From Chloroflexota bacterium (lineage in GTDB: Bacteria; Chloroflexota; Anaerolineae; Anaerolineales; Villigracilaceae), in the NCBI GenBank assembly GCA_016234555.1, contig JACRBJ010000074.1, positions 49,986 to 113,985 of the forward strand: a DNA stretch of 64,000 nt, given 5' to 3'. The notes under the pieces were generated by a model. It did not search any database. It worked only from the letters and a program-made list of their open reading frames with translations, and had not been told where the DNA came from. Positions 40,001-49,295 of this stretch are shown one piece after another. The translations under genes and the position numbers were made by a program. Position 1 is the first letter of the stretch. Every line of letters begins with the position of its first letter.

Positions 40001-40209
40001 GCGCGCCTTTCGCTGTGTTTCGATACGAACAGGAGTTGGTTGAACAGGGAAACCAGGTAACTCAATATCCCAAGAATTGAAAGCCCCCAATACGGAATGT
40101 TCCACCCGCTCACGTTGAAGTCAAAGGGGATCAAAACCAGGCTTGTCCCTGTAATGCAGAGCAGCCATGCAGCGAGCGCATTCAGGGCATTTTCGGAGGA
40201 GTGTCTCAT
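37039..40209 (-). CDS. Membrane multi-GAF HD-GYP phosphodiesterase
   Basis: About 1056 residues. Eight or more transmembrane helices (~10-320), then three GAF domains in series (~385-540, 560-690, 700-860) and an HD-GYP domain (~870-1040) with LLHDIGKIG, HHERWDGTGYP-type motif (HHQERWDGTGYPDG) and SNRPYR. All catalytic residues of a c-di-GMP hydrolase are visible. The start is ATG 40209; ATG 40227 is possible. Paired with the overlapping cyclase downstream, the two set local c-di-GMP. Signals are probably small molecules or light via GAF domains. Confidence 0.88.
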   Translation of the reverse strand: MRHSSENALNALAAWLLCITGTSLVLIPFDFNVSGWNIPYWGLSILGILSYLVSLFNQLLFVSKHSERRARVLHGLSTLFMFGATLFFFQAGYYIEGLIFGFTAIMQLALLTPLKERLAHVDLLWLTFVLTGFSSGIYLATSGGEYTQFNIGSSKNILAGLFLITALFETIRVKFFPERIGAILSRVQIVPWVGWCLVFLPKMSVTHLAAPGLFIVMILLNDFFPWERLRLPDNDILGNRAVKITSTLGTTLLIFLWSLLTVMDLRLTNEVAALITTRSAAFLFFAMILAILYYELVTIIMTVNGLMNELMRTDEDIDQPAETGLLLWNARLLRYIKPFTRTRDALQIRVSAQSDQINMLTHQLANEKNRNVQVSLLIELSQQLENQLDQPVAAQLTVNSIERALHCDLACLFIHEPDQKGFMLLAAAGKHINLIPPGFRQGVSEGVLGRAVRQRKTQVVSDIRLDADYIHFENEPSLSAVVIPLIFNGYVNGAIALSSDTVNAFKSSDIWLAEMAAAELVRAWERSRYHQRLMTMVQTGSQLSAMVQPETTISEVASISREILQARFTYVQIHLGQEQNSTQSASSGKAPHLLKSLETSKSSEALIQMGFQAVQPFRVRDIRKYPPTSHLVMDHAGLRSMLAIPIRWHRLSIGTILAFGKQNEVFFNENDQSLAELLSIQAGGSFESTWLQQELRGSLRTTSLLYRLSTQIIQSDNLQDTALDIVQTAYKIGKSAITGILLFDKEGNTVAEAQIDASGIHTGREHPAEIIKDAMASGQPIFMSQGNSMMRACLPIQTSILKYGILWMDIPEDQVHKSTSNPNDLQALVNQTAIALERSVLLVESRRQAAEIKAAYDKLEVTYDQTLAALMSALDARDRETEGHSSRVSRLTARMGQALNFSREQLKVLERGSLLHDIGKIGISDTILHKPGRLSEEEWIVMRRHPDIGAKIVNGIPFLEDTIPLIRHHQERWDGTGYPDGLRGEEIPILARMFSIADAFDALTSNRPYRQKISEEEAVQYLREQSGTLFDPHIVEIFEQVLKEQSGEITLEQHEE

Positions 40210-40337
40210 GAGGGCGTAGCATAGCATAAGAGGCGGATTTTTTCTACCTCAAAAACCCGATTGCGATTTCTGATATAATCGCCACGCATATCGGGGATGC
40301 GCCCATTTTTATGAAAACTTCTAACAGGTAAACGTAA

Positions 40338-41174
40338 ATGCAAAACTTTATATCCCTTGCCCAAATCGACGAAGCCGCGCAGGCAATCAGAAAACAGACG
40401 CTCCTCCAACCCGTTGCGGGAATCATCCTCGGCTCCGGACTTAACGATCTGGCTGATTCAGCCCAAAAGGCGGTTCACATCCCATACAGTGACCTGCCCA
40501 ATTTCCCGGTCTCCACTGTGCAGGGACATGTCGGCCGGTTTGTCATTGGCGAGCTGGAAGGCAAACCCGTGCTCATCATGCAGGGACGCATTCATTATTA
40601 CGAAGGCTACACCATGGGACAGGTGACCCTGCCCGTGCGCGTGATGCAGCGCCTTGGAATCCCCAATTTGATCGTCACGAATGCGGCAGGCGGCGTCCAC
40701 CCCGATTTCCTGCCCGGCGACGTAATGCTCATCACCGACCAGATCAACCTGATGGGCATGTCCGGGTTAAATCCTCTCATGGGACCCAACCTTGACGAGA
40801 TTGGACCGCGTTTCCCCGATATGAGTCAGGCTTATGACCGCGTCTATAACGACCTGGCGCGAAAGGTGGCAAAGGAAAACAACATTGTTCTACGTGAGGG
40901 TGTGTACGCCGGCTTGAGCGGACCTTCCTTTGAGTCCCCCGCCGATTTGCGTTTCCTGCGCCTGGCTGGGGCGGATGCCGTCGGCATGTCCACCGTCCCC
41001 GAAGTCATTGTGGCGCGTCATGGGAATATGCGCGTGCTTGGGCTTTCCGGCATCAGCAACAAAGCCAACCTGGATGGTTCTACAATCACCACCCATCAGG
41101 AAGTGATCGAGGCAGGAAAGGTAATCACGCCCAAGGTCGAAAAGATCGTGCGCGGCGTTTTGCGCAGCTTGTAA
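40338..41174 (+). CDS. punA: Purine-nucleoside phosphorylase
   Basis: 278 residues. IILGSGLNDLAD opens the PNP/MTAP fold, GHVGRFVIG and MQGRIHYYEGYTMGQV follow, then NAAGGVHPDF and a Glu in YAGLSGPSFESPADL; GISNKANLDG near the end. It phosphorolyses inosine and guanosine. AACAGGTAAAC is the ribosome site. TATAAT near 40271 would be its promoter -10, divergent from the HD-GYP gene. Confidence 0.9.
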   Translation: MQNFISLAQIDEAAQAIRKQTLLQPVAGIILGSGLNDLADSAQKAVHIPYSDLPNFPVSTVQGHVGRFVIGELEGKPVLIMQGRIHYYEGYTMGQVTLPVRVMQRLGIPNLIVTNAAGGVHPDFLPGDVMLITDQINLMGMSGLNPLMGPNLDEIGPRFPDMSQAYDRVYNDLARKVAKENNIVLREGVYAGLSGPSFESPADLRFLRLAGADAVGMSTVPEVIVARHGNMRVLGLSGISNKANLDGSTITTHQEVIEAGKVITPKVEKIVRGVLRSL

Positions 41175-41187
41175 ACCGGGTTTGCCA

Positions 41188-41865
41188 ATGGCGGAATTTT
41201 ATAAATTCCTCGCTTCCTACGAAGCGCTGATCTATATCGTCCTGGCGATTGGCGCCTTGTTTGCCTTTCGCTGGTTGTTGCGTTCCTGGCGTGAGTCCCA
41301 GACCGCCGTCTACACCATGGAACGGGAATTTTCCGCCCGTCGTTTGGGACAGTCCTCCGCAATTTCGGTTTTGATCGTGGTCTTGTTTTGTGTCGTGTTT
41401 TCTGCGAACACCTTCATAATTCCGGGCCTTCCCTCGGATATCTTTCTCACCACTCCGACACTGGATTTGATCTCGACGCCCACCGGCACGCTCTCTCCTG
41501 AGATGATGACCCAGTTTGCGGGACTCCCTCAGCCGGCAGCCGCCAACACGACCGGGTGTACTCCCAAGCAGGTCATGTTGACGTCTCCGCAGGCGGGAGA
41601 CGAAATAAAAGGCACGATCGAACTGATTGGTACGGTTAACATTCCGAATTTTGGGTTCTACAAATACGAAGTGGCGCGCATGGGCAGTGACACCTGGGCG
41701 ACCATTTCCGCCAACCGCGACCCGGTAACCGATGGCTTGATCGGGCGCTGGAATACAACCGCCCTGACGCCGGGTGACTATCAATTACGGCTGGTTGTGA
41801 CCGACAATCAGGGCAAAATGCTGCCCGCCTGCGTTGTACCTGTGCGGGTTGTGCCCATCCAATAA
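41188..41865 (+). CDS. Membrane-anchored extracytoplasmic protein
   Basis: About 225 residues. Two transmembrane segments (~8-28 and ~53-75), then a Thr/Pro spacer and a C-terminal extracytoplasmic beta domain (TSPQAGDEIKGTIELIGTV, KYEVARMG, DYQLRLVVTDNQG), resembling Ig-like or fibronectin-type folds. A single Cys pair (C in TTGCTP and LPACVV) may form a disulfide. Function unknown; it follows punA by 13 bases. Confidence 0.6.
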   Translation: MAEFYKFLASYEALIYIVLAIGALFAFRWLLRSWRESQTAVYTMEREFSARRLGQSSAISVLIVVLFCVVFSANTFIIPGLPSDIFLTTPTLDLISTPTGTLSPEMMTQFAGLPQPAAANTTGCTPKQVMLTSPQAGDEIKGTIELIGTVNIPNFGFYKYEVARMGSDTWATISANRDPVTDGLIGRWNTTALTPGDYQLRLVVTDNQGKMLPACVVPVRVVPIQ

Positions 41866-41883
41866 CTTTTTTCTGGAAATTTT

Positions 41884-42423
41884 ATGACTGAAATTCAAGT
41901 TCGTCCCACCGTTGCTTCCGACCTCATCCGCCTGATGGGGTTCGATCACTCCTCCAACAGTGAAACCGTCTGGCAGTTGGAATTGCGCCGCGAAGCCGGG
42001 CAGGTTGCCGCCACTTTCCGTGAAGTTCGCCTGCCGCGCGCCATCCCGGTTGCTTATCCGCGCAACCCCTTTTCCCTGAAGGATGAATGGGGAAAACGCT
42101 CCATGATGTATACCGCCCTGATTTCCCAGGAACTTGTGGGTTATGTGAGTCTGGTCGAGCGCAGCATGGATTCCATGACCTATATCACTGACTTGGTCGT
42201 GAATGCAGCGCACCGCCGCCGGGGCGTGGGAAGCGCTCTGTTGGGGGCTGCCCAGGAATGGGCGGCGGGCAGGTCGTGCCGGCGCATGGTTTTGGAGGTG
42301 CAGTCCAAAAATCTGCCCGCCATTCGCCTGTCGCAAAAATTTGGGTATGAATTCTGCGGGTATAATGACCAGTACTACCTCACCCAGGATGTGGTGTTGT
42401 TCTTCGGCAAATCGCTGAAATAG
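41884..42423 (+). CDS. GNAT family N-acetyltransferase
   Basis: 179 residues. YITDLVVNAAHRRRGVGSAL is motif A with the R-R-R-G-V-G loop; AIRLSQKFGYEF and FFGKSL close the fold. The N-terminal 100 residues are longer than usual and might be a partial second GNAT repeat. Substrate unknown. Confidence 0.78.
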   Translation: MTEIQVRPTVASDLIRLMGFDHSSNSETVWQLELRREAGQVAATFREVRLPRAIPVAYPRNPFSLKDEWGKRSMMYTALISQELVGYVSLVERSMDSMTYITDLVVNAAHRRRGVGSALLGAAQEWAAGRSCRRMVLEVQSKNLPAIRLSQKFGYEFCGYNDQYYLTQDVVLFFGKSLK

Positions 42424-42486
42424 CTTTATCGGATCTGTAAGTCTGGCGGGTTGTGCCCCGCCACAAAACTTTATCGGAAGGGCTGT

Positions 42487-44400
42487 ATGATTAACGGTTG
42501 GATGGATCCATTTCTGGCGGGGATCCAGGCGCTCAATCAAATTCTGACGGCTGGAATTGCCATCATGGCATTTTCGCTGTTCCTGTACGCGCTCTCCTTC
42601 AACTTGAGGGACAGGGTGGCGCGTTCCTTTGCCATTATTTTGCTGTGCGTGGTGGTTGTTTTTACCACCGAAGCCCTGCAGGACGAATCGATGACGGCGG
42701 AAACGATTCAATTGCTGTTGCGCCTGCAATGGTTCGGCATCGTCTTTCTCCCCGCGGCTTACCTGCATCTTTCCGATGCCCTGCTTGTCACTGCAGGACG
42801 CCCCTCGCGGGGGCGCAGACGGCTCGCCGTGCGCGGCGTCTACGTCATTTCAGCCTTTTTCCTTGCTCTCCTTGCGCTCGGATTGTTGCTTGGTCCCATC
42901 GTCATTGACGGCAAACCCGCCCCCCATCTCCAGCGGACGGCGTGGACGGAACTCTTCACCCTTTTCTATGTCTCTGTGATCGTGTGGGCCGGTGTGAATT
43001 TTGCCCGTGCCTACATGAGGATGCTTTCCAGCTCGGGACGCCGCCGTATGTTGTACCTGATGGCTGGCGCCACCGCCCCGGCGCTTGGTTCCTACCCCTA
43101 TCTTTTGTTCGGCTACGGGCTTGCCGCGCGGCACACCTATTTGTTCTGGAGCGCGGCGACCGTGATCAATGTGCTGGTTGGCGCGCTGGTGGTCGTGATG
43201 GCGTACGCCGTCGCCTTCTTTGGCGTTTCCTGGCCCGACCGCGTGATCAAAGCCCGCCTCTTCAAGTGGATCATGCGCGGACCTGTAACCGCCTCCACGA
43301 CCCTGGCGTTGATGACCATCGTCCGCCGCGGCGGCGAACTGTTCGGCACGCCCTACAATGCCTTTGTCCCGCTGATCGTGGTGGTGACGGTTTTACTGCT
43401 CGAACATCTTATTACCTTCGTCGCTCCTGTCTGGGAGCGTTTATTGTTTCAGGGAAACGACCGCGGCGAATTGCAACTGCTCCAGAATTTTGAGGAACGC
43501 CTGTTGACCCAAAGCGATTTGCAGCAATTTCTCGAAACCCTCCTTGCTGCGGTGCGCGACCACATGCAATCCCCGTCCGCCTTTGTCGCCGCGCTGGACG
43601 ATGAAACCCTCTCCCCGATTGTGGTGGCTGGAAACCGTTCCCTTTTCGATCAGGAAAGCCTGACTGAGGCGCTGGATAAGGTGGAAGGCGACAACCGCCG
43701 CGAGTTTCAATGGGGAAACTACTGGATACTTCCCCTGTATCGCCGCCGCCATGCCGGCATGGATCAGGATGAATTACCGCCACTTTTGGGTCTGATGGGA
43801 GTGGCGCGCCGCGAGAAGCAAAAACACATCGAACGCGACCAGCGCGAGGCCCTCTGGCTTTTGGCGGACCGTGCCGCGCTTGCCTTGCAGGACCGCCAGT
43901 TGCAGCAGCGTGTCTTCCGTTCCGTGGCTGACCTCCAGCCGCAGGTGGAAATGATCCAGCGGATGCGCGCCGCCGGGCGTTACGATGCTCGCTCCAGCCT
44001 GCTCGATGACACCGCCATGCAGGAGACTGACCTCGCCAACTGGGTGCGCGACGCCTTGACCCATTACTGGGGCGGACCCAAACTTACCAACAATCCCCTG
44101 ACGAAGCTCCAGGTGGTGCAAGAACTGGCGGAACAGGACGGCGGCAACTCGGCGAATGCCCTGCGTCTCCTGCTCCGCAAAGCCGTTGACCAGGTCAAGC
44201 CGAATGGCGACCGCAAGTTCACCACCGAATGGATTCTGTACAACATCCTCGAAATGAAATTCATCGAGGGACGCAAGGTGCGCGACGTGGCTTCGCGCCT
44301 TGCCATGTCCGAAGCGGATTTGTACCGCAAGCAGCGTATCGCGGTGGAAGTCGTGGCCAAAGCCATCCTGGAAATGGAAGCAAACCGCAAGGAGCAGTGA
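42487..44400 (+). CDS. Seven-helix membrane protein with GAF-like domain and C-terminal helix-turn-helix-like segment
   Basis: 637 residues from ATG 42487. Seven transmembrane helices (~10-310) in the style of 7TM sensor histidine-kinase inputs. A GAF-like cytoplasmic domain follows (~335-485). The C-terminal region ends RKVRDVASRLAMSEADLYRK, a helix-turn-helix-like segment, but there is no kinase. Signal and output unknown. The 63-base gap before it holds two CTTTATCGGA copies flanking a small GGCGGG hairpin. Confidence 0.6.
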   Translation: MINGWMDPFLAGIQALNQILTAGIAIMAFSLFLYALSFNLRDRVARSFAIILLCVVVVFTTEALQDESMTAETIQLLLRLQWFGIVFLPAAYLHLSDALLVTAGRPSRGRRRLAVRGVYVISAFFLALLALGLLLGPIVIDGKPAPHLQRTAWTELFTLFYVSVIVWAGVNFARAYMRMLSSSGRRRMLYLMAGATAPALGSYPYLLFGYGLAARHTYLFWSAATVINVLVGALVVVMAYAVAFFGVSWPDRVIKARLFKWIMRGPVTASTTLALMTIVRRGGELFGTPYNAFVPLIVVVTVLLLEHLITFVAPVWERLLFQGNDRGELQLLQNFEERLLTQSDLQQFLETLLAAVRDHMQSPSAFVAALDDETLSPIVVAGNRSLFDQESLTEALDKVEGDNRREFQWGNYWILPLYRRRHAGMDQDELPPLLGLMGVARREKQKHIERDQREALWLLADRAALALQDRQLQQRVFRSVADLQPQVEMIQRMRAAGRYDARSSLLDDTAMQETDLANWVRDALTHYWGGPKLTNNPLTKLQVVQELAEQDGGNSANALRLLLRKAVDQVKPNGDRKFTTEWILYNILEMKFIEGRKVRDVASRLAMSEADLYRKQRIAVEVVAKAILEMEANRKEQ

Positions 44401-44464
44401 GCGGCGCTAACTCGTAACTTATAACTCGTAATTTTTTTACTTATTGGAATGGGAAGGAGTCGGT

Positions 44465-45445
44465 ATGGCTGTAAGAAACAATCATGAAAATCCGATGCCC
44501 GTCATAGACGAGGGCTGGTGGACGTCGGTGCTGGCTGAGGAAGGGCGCAATGCGCCGCATCTCACGCCGCGTATGTCGGTGCCCAAAACGGAGGTCTATC
44601 AGGAGAAGAAATCCGCTCCGGATAAATCCGAGGCGGAGCAGCCCGGAAACGGCAAATCCGTTGCCAATTGGGATCAGGTCAAGCAAATGTACATGAACGA
44701 CCAGATCGTCTCCCTCTCCGTCACCGGTCACAACCGTGGCGGCTTGCTTGTGGAGGGCAATGGCTTGTACGGGTTTGTGCCGTTTTCGCATCTTGTTGGG
44801 CTTGCGGACAAGGCGGACAAGCGGGAACTCGACCTCTCGTCCTACGTTGGACGTTCGCTTTCCCTGAAAGTGATCGAGTGCGTGCCGGAAGATGAGCGCG
44901 TTGTCTTTTCAGAGCGCGCGGCGCAATCGGAGCCTGGCAAACGCGCCGAATTGTTCAGCGCCCTTCGCCCGGGACAAAAAGCCCAGGGCACAGTCACCAA
45001 CATTACTGATTTCGGCGTCTTTGTGGACCTCGGCGGGGTGGAAGGGTTGATCCACATCTCCGAGTTGTCGTGGGGACGTGTTTCCCATCCAGCGCACATC
45101 GTCAAGATGGGAAGCCTTATCGACGTGCAGGTGCTCGACCTGGCGCCGGAGCGCTGCCGTGTTGCGCTCAGCCTCAAACGCCTGCAGCCCAACCCCTGGC
45201 AGAACGCCGCCGTGGACTTCCCCAAGGGATGCGTCAAACCCGCCACCATCACCAGCGTGCTTTCTTTTGGCGCCTTTGCCCGCCTCGACGCCGGCGTCGA
45301 AGGGTTGATCCATGCCTCCGAAATTCCAATGGCAGATGGCAAGCCCCTGAAGGACATCCTCTCCGAAGGACAAGCCGTCATGGTCCGTGTACTGCACCTC
45401 GACCCGGCTCACCAGCGTATGGGTCTGAGCATGAGGCTGGAGTAA
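44465..45445 (+). CDS. S1 RNA-binding domain protein (RpsA-like)
   Basis: 326 residues. An N-terminal acidic tail (1-75) then three S1 repeats (~78-145, 160-235, 245-325); the second contains GTVTNITDFGVFVDLGGVEG, the canonical S1 core. It resembles short bacterial S1 proteins that bind mRNA at the ribosome. AAGGAG precedes ATG 44465. Upstream sequence is a heptamer tract (44407-44434). Confidence 0.85.
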   Translation: MAVRNNHENPMPVIDEGWWTSVLAEEGRNAPHLTPRMSVPKTEVYQEKKSAPDKSEAEQPGNGKSVANWDQVKQMYMNDQIVSLSVTGHNRGGLLVEGNGLYGFVPFSHLVGLADKADKRELDLSSYVGRSLSLKVIECVPEDERVVFSERAAQSEPGKRAELFSALRPGQKAQGTVTNITDFGVFVDLGGVEGLIHISELSWGRVSHPAHIVKMGSLIDVQVLDLAPERCRVALSLKRLQPNPWQNAAVDFPKGCVKPATITSVLSFGAFARLDAGVEGLIHASEIPMADGKPLKDILSEGQAVMVRVLHLDPAHQRMGLSMRLE

Positions 45446-45467
45446 GCGTTCAACGCAGAGAAACTCG

Positions 45468-47657
45468 ATGACAGACCACCCAACCGACTCACAACCTCAA
45501 GCGCTTGAAGGTCTTGCAGGCTTTTACCTGCGCTTCGGACGTTTCTTCCGCGACGTTGTTGGCGTGGCATTGATCGCGTTCGCGCTCATGTTCCTGCTTG
45601 GAATTTGGGGTATGACCGATGGCATATTGCCCGCATTCTTTGCGGAGACCATTCCACAATGGTTTGGTTGGGGAAGCTATATCATTATTTTTGCCATTGC
45701 ATATTTGGGATATGTTCTTTTGCGGCACGATGAACGGGAAATTCCTTGGGGACGCATCTTTGCCCTTGAACTTGCCGCCCTCCTCACCCTGGGTTTGTTC
45801 TCCGTCTTAAGCGGCAACGACCTACTCCTCGCGGATGCCGGCATGTATGGCGGACGCCTCGGCTGGGGCATGGTCGAACTGGCATGGCGTTACATGGGGG
45901 CGATCCTCGGCACGTTGCTCATCTTCGTCTTGTGGATGTTGACGATTGCCACCGGCTTTGGCTTGTGGACTCGACTCGAGGGCTGGTTGCTCCACTTTGC
46001 GGGCGAGACTCCGCCCGAAGTTGCTCCCAACCCGACAGCGGAATCCAAGCCCGAAGTTGTCGAAGCCAGCCCACAGTCCGAAAAAACCGCCGCCGCGCCG
46101 TCGAAGAAGAAAGCTCCGCAAATCCCGCCCGAGTTCCGCACCTCCTTCAGATCCACACCCAAGAAGGAGGAGAAGCCAGCCAAAGCGTTGACCCGCAGCG
46201 AGGAACTTCCGCCGCTGAATATTTTGATGACCGATTCCGCCACCCGCGCCGACGACCGCACCATTAACCAGACGGCGGGACTCATCATGAAGACCCTCGC
46301 CGATTTTGGCATCCCCGCCACCGTCATTGGCTATCGCGTGGGTCCGTCGGTGACGCAGTTCGCCGTCCAGCCCGGCTTCATCAAAAAGCCTGGCTCCGAC
46401 GAAGAGGATGTGCAGCAGATGAAAGTCCGCGTGGCGCAGATTGCTGCGCTCGAAAAGGATATTGCGCTGGCGCTCTCCGCCCAGCGTTTGCGCATCGAAG
46501 CCCCTGTGCCGGGCAAGCCCTACGTGGGCATCGAAGTGCCGAACACGCACAGTTCGGTTGTCCGCATGAAGACCCTGCTTGAATCGGATGCCTTCAACAG
46601 GATGACCTCGCCCCTGCGGCTTGTGCTGGGGCGCGACGTGTCGGGCAATCCGCTGGTGGCGGACCTGGCGCGAATGCCGCACATGCTGATTGCCGGCGCG
46701 ACGGGTTCGGGCAAGTCGGTCTGCATCACCTCGCTCGCCGCATGCCTCGCCATGAACAACACCCCCGAAGATTTGCGGATCGTGATGATCGATGCCAAGA
46801 TGGTGGAGTTGATCCGCTTCAACGGTTTGCCGCATTTGTTCGGCAAGGTCGAGACGAACATCGAACGCATCCTCGGCGTGCTGCGCTGGGTGGTGCTGGA
46901 AATGGAACACCGCTACCGCCTGCTTGAATCTGCGCACGCCCGCGATTTGGAATCGTACAACAAGAAAATCACCCGCAAAGCCGACGGCAAGGCGCTGCCG
47001 CGCATCGTGGTCTTTGTGGACGAACTCGCCGACCTGATGATGTCTGCCCCCGACGTGACCGAGCATAATCTTGTTCGTCTCGCGCAGATGGCGCGCGCCA
47101 CCGGAATCCATCTCATCGTCGCCACGCAGCGTCCCTCCACCGATGTGGTGACGGGTCTTATCAAAGCCAACTTTCCGGCGCGCCTGGCGTTTGCCGTCGC
47201 CTCCAGTGTGGACAGCCGCGTGATCCTCGATTACACCGGCGCGGAATCCCTGCTTGGACGTGGCGACATGCTCTTCCTTAACCCGGAAGTGGGCAACCCT
47301 GTCCGCGCGCAGGGCGTGATGATCACCGACATGGAAATCGAGCGCATTATTTCGCACTGGCAAAAGAGCGAGATCAAAGTGGACGAGACCCCGCCCTGGG
47401 AAAAACTCTTGCAGGAGTCCAGCGAGGGCGAGGAAGACAACGGATTGATCGAGCAAGCCGTGTCCATCGTCCGCAGCAGCCAGCGGGCATCGGCATCCCT
47501 GCTCCAGCGCCGCCTGCGGATTGGTTATCCCCGCGCCGCAAGGCTCCTCGACCAACTCGAAGAAATGGGCGTCGTCGGTCCCTCGCAGGGCGGCGGCAAG
47601 GAACGCGAGGTCCTGGTCCAGCCGGAAGATTTGGATGAAGAGAAGGAAGAGGAGTGA
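45468..47657 (+). CDS. ftsK: DNA translocase FtsK
   Basis: 729 residues: four membrane helices (~25-180), a Pro/Glu/Lys linker (~180-250), then the motor with LIAGATGSGKSVC (Walker A, ~405), VVFVDELADLMM (Walker B), and RLAFAVASSVDSR. The C-terminal gamma winged helix (SVLQRRLRIGYPRAARLLDQ-like) is at ~655-710. It pumps chromosome termini through the division septum. Follows the S1 gene by 22 bases. Confidence 0.93.
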   Translation: MTDHPTDSQPQALEGLAGFYLRFGRFFRDVVGVALIAFALMFLLGIWGMTDGILPAFFAETIPQWFGWGSYIIIFAIAYLGYVLLRHDEREIPWGRIFALELAALLTLGLFSVLSGNDLLLADAGMYGGRLGWGMVELAWRYMGAILGTLLIFVLWMLTIATGFGLWTRLEGWLLHFAGETPPEVAPNPTAESKPEVVEASPQSEKTAAAPSKKKAPQIPPEFRTSFRSTPKKEEKPAKALTRSEELPPLNILMTDSATRADDRTINQTAGLIMKTLADFGIPATVIGYRVGPSVTQFAVQPGFIKKPGSDEEDVQQMKVRVAQIAALEKDIALALSAQRLRIEAPVPGKPYVGIEVPNTHSSVVRMKTLLESDAFNRMTSPLRLVLGRDVSGNPLVADLARMPHMLIAGATGSGKSVCITSLAACLAMNNTPEDLRIVMIDAKMVELIRFNGLPHLFGKVETNIERILGVLRWVVLEMEHRYRLLESAHARDLESYNKKITRKADGKALPRIVVFVDELADLMMSAPDVTEHNLVRLAQMARATGIHLIVATQRPSTDVVTGLIKANFPARLAFAVASSVDSRVILDYTGAESLLGRGDMLFLNPEVGNPVRAQGVMITDMEIERIISHWQKSEIKVDETPPWEKLLQESSEGEEDNGLIEQAVSIVRSSQRASASLLQRRLRIGYPRAARLLDQLEEMGVVGPSQGGGKEREVLVQPEDLDEEKEEE

Positions 47658-47803
47658 AAAACGATTCAGCGAATCAGTGAGTCAGCGATTCAGCGGCTTG
47701 GACATTCGTGGGTCATTTTACGACTCCCCATTTCTTGCAACTTCAGATACCTCAGATACCTTTCCCATCTCAAGAACTTTTCCCAAGGAACTCTTCCCCT
47801 CTC

Positions 47804-48448
47804 ATGAACCTCAAACCCACCTTCAGTGATAGGTTACGAATTATCTTCAAGTGGATCATTGAACCCATTGCCACATTTCTAAATCGCACAGGGTTGACGC
47901 CCAATGCCATTACTCTCTTTGGGCTGGCAGGGACAGCCGTTGCCGCATATATTCTCTCGCAGGGGAAGATGACCCTCGGCGCAGTTGTCTTATTTCTCTT
48001 CGTCATCGTGGACGTTTTCGATGGCACGATGGCGCGCCTGCGCGGCGAACCCAGCGACTTTGGCGCATTCGTCGATTCGGTCAGCGACCGCTACGCAGAG
48101 TTTGTCACCTTTGGTGGGCTTCTGTATTATTTCCTCACGCAGGGAGATGCCCTCGGCGCGATGATGACCTTTGCAGCCACCGCCGGCTCGGTGCTGGTGT
48201 CCTACGTCAAAGCACGCGCCGAGGGATTGGACTTCACCGCCAAGGTGGGACTCCTCTCCCGTGTGGAACGCTACATCGTTTTGATTCCGCTTTTGCTTTT
48301 CAACCAGCCCTTTTGGGCTGTGACCGTCATTGCCGTGCTGGGCAATTTCACCGCCTTGCAGCGCATCTTCCACGTCCGCGTGCAGGGACATGAGCGCATG
48401 AGAAAGGCCCGCGAGGCAAAAGCAGCCAAAAAAGAATATGTTCACTAG
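47804..48448 (+). CDS. CDP-alcohol phosphatidyltransferase
   Basis: About 214 residues, five or six helices. DGTMARLRGEPSDFGAFVD is the D-G-x2-A-R-x8-G-x3-D-x3-D catalytic signature. Substrate (inositol phosphate, glycerol or other) cannot be decided; the layout resembles phosphatidylinositol-phosphate synthases. ATG 47804 follows TCCCCTCTC without a strong ribosome site. It sits two bases from lgt, so phospholipid and lipoprotein genes are together. Confidence 0.85.
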   Translation: MNLKPTFSDRLRIIFKWIIEPIATFLNRTGLTPNAITLFGLAGTAVAAYILSQGKMTLGAVVLFLFVIVDVFDGTMARLRGEPSDFGAFVDSVSDRYAEFVTFGGLLYYFLTQGDALGAMMTFAATAGSVLVSYVKARAEGLDFTAKVGLLSRVERYIVLIPLLLFNQPFWAVTVIAVLGNFTALQRIFHVRVQGHERMRKAREAKAAKKEYVH

Positions 48449-48450
48449 CG

Positions 48451-49248
48451 ATGGATGAAATTTCCCTCGGACCCCTGTCCATCCGCTGGAATGGGCTGCT
48501 GATTGCGCTCGGCATTGCGATGGGAGCCTTGCTCGCCGCCTATCGAGCTAAACACCGCGACGCCGATCCTGAAATCATCTTCGACCTTTTTCTGCCTGTG
48601 GCGATTTGGGGGACGTTAGGCGCGCGCCTCTGGCATGTTCTCACCCCGTCCATTTCCTCGCTGGAATTGGGTCTGACCACCCGTTATTATTTTTCCAACC
48701 CTATCGATTTGGTCGCCTTCTGGACGGGTGGCTATGGCATTCCCGGTGCCTGGCTTGGCGGGACGCTTGCCCTGCTGTATTTTGCACACAAAAACGAATA
48801 CCCCTTTTGGGAACTGGCGGATATCCTCGCCCCCGGACTTGCGCTTGCCCAGGCAGTCGGACGCCTCGGAAATTACTTCAACCAGGAACTGTACGGCTTG
48901 CCGACGAATTTCCCTTTGAGAGTTTTCATTGACCCCAACCATCGTTTGAGCGGCTTCGAGACATTTAACTTTTTTCAACCGCTCTTTGCCTACGAATCGC
49001 TTTTGAATTTCGCTAATCTGGTTTTTCTGCTCTGGCTCTCCCGTCGATTTGTGGACAGGCTCAAGCACGGCGACCTCTTCCTCGTCTATCTTGGGTTTTA
49101 CTCCGTCGTCCGTTTCTTGCTCGAATTTCTGCGCCTTGACGTTTCGCTGGTAGCGGGTGTTAATGTCAATCAAGTGTTTTTTGCTTTTGTCTTCCTTTGT
49201 GTAGGGGTGGGTATGGTTTTGCGTCATCGTGCTGTCCAAAAACTGTAA
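48451..49248 (+). CDS. lgt: Prolipoprotein diacylglyceryl transferase
   Basis: 265 residues, seven helices. GRLGNYFNQELYG is the Lgt signature, with the catalytic Arg/Glu context. It attaches diacylglycerol to the lipobox Cys, followed by LspA cleavage (33474). Starts three bases after the previous stop. A predicted lipoprotein substrate is at 54066. Confidence 0.92.
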   Translation: MDEISLGPLSIRWNGLLIALGIAMGALLAAYRAKHRDADPEIIFDLFLPVAIWGTLGARLWHVLTPSISSLELGLTTRYYFSNPIDLVAFWTGGYGIPGAWLGGTLALLYFAHKNEYPFWELADILAPGLALAQAVGRLGNYFNQELYGLPTNFPLRVFIDPNHRLSGFETFNFFQPLFAYESLLNFANLVFLLWLSRRFVDRLKHGDLFLVYLGFYSVVRFLLEFLRLDVSLVAGVNVNQVFFAFVFLCVGVGMVLRHRAVQKL

Positions 49249-49295
49249 GGTCTCTGTGAAGCGCCATTCAGCCCAGCGGGGAATACAATCTGTTC

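Noticed and set aside
45822..47555. Minus-strand frame of about 577 codons
   Set aside because: Antisense shadow of ftsK; His/Arg-rich, no ribosome site, no domain.
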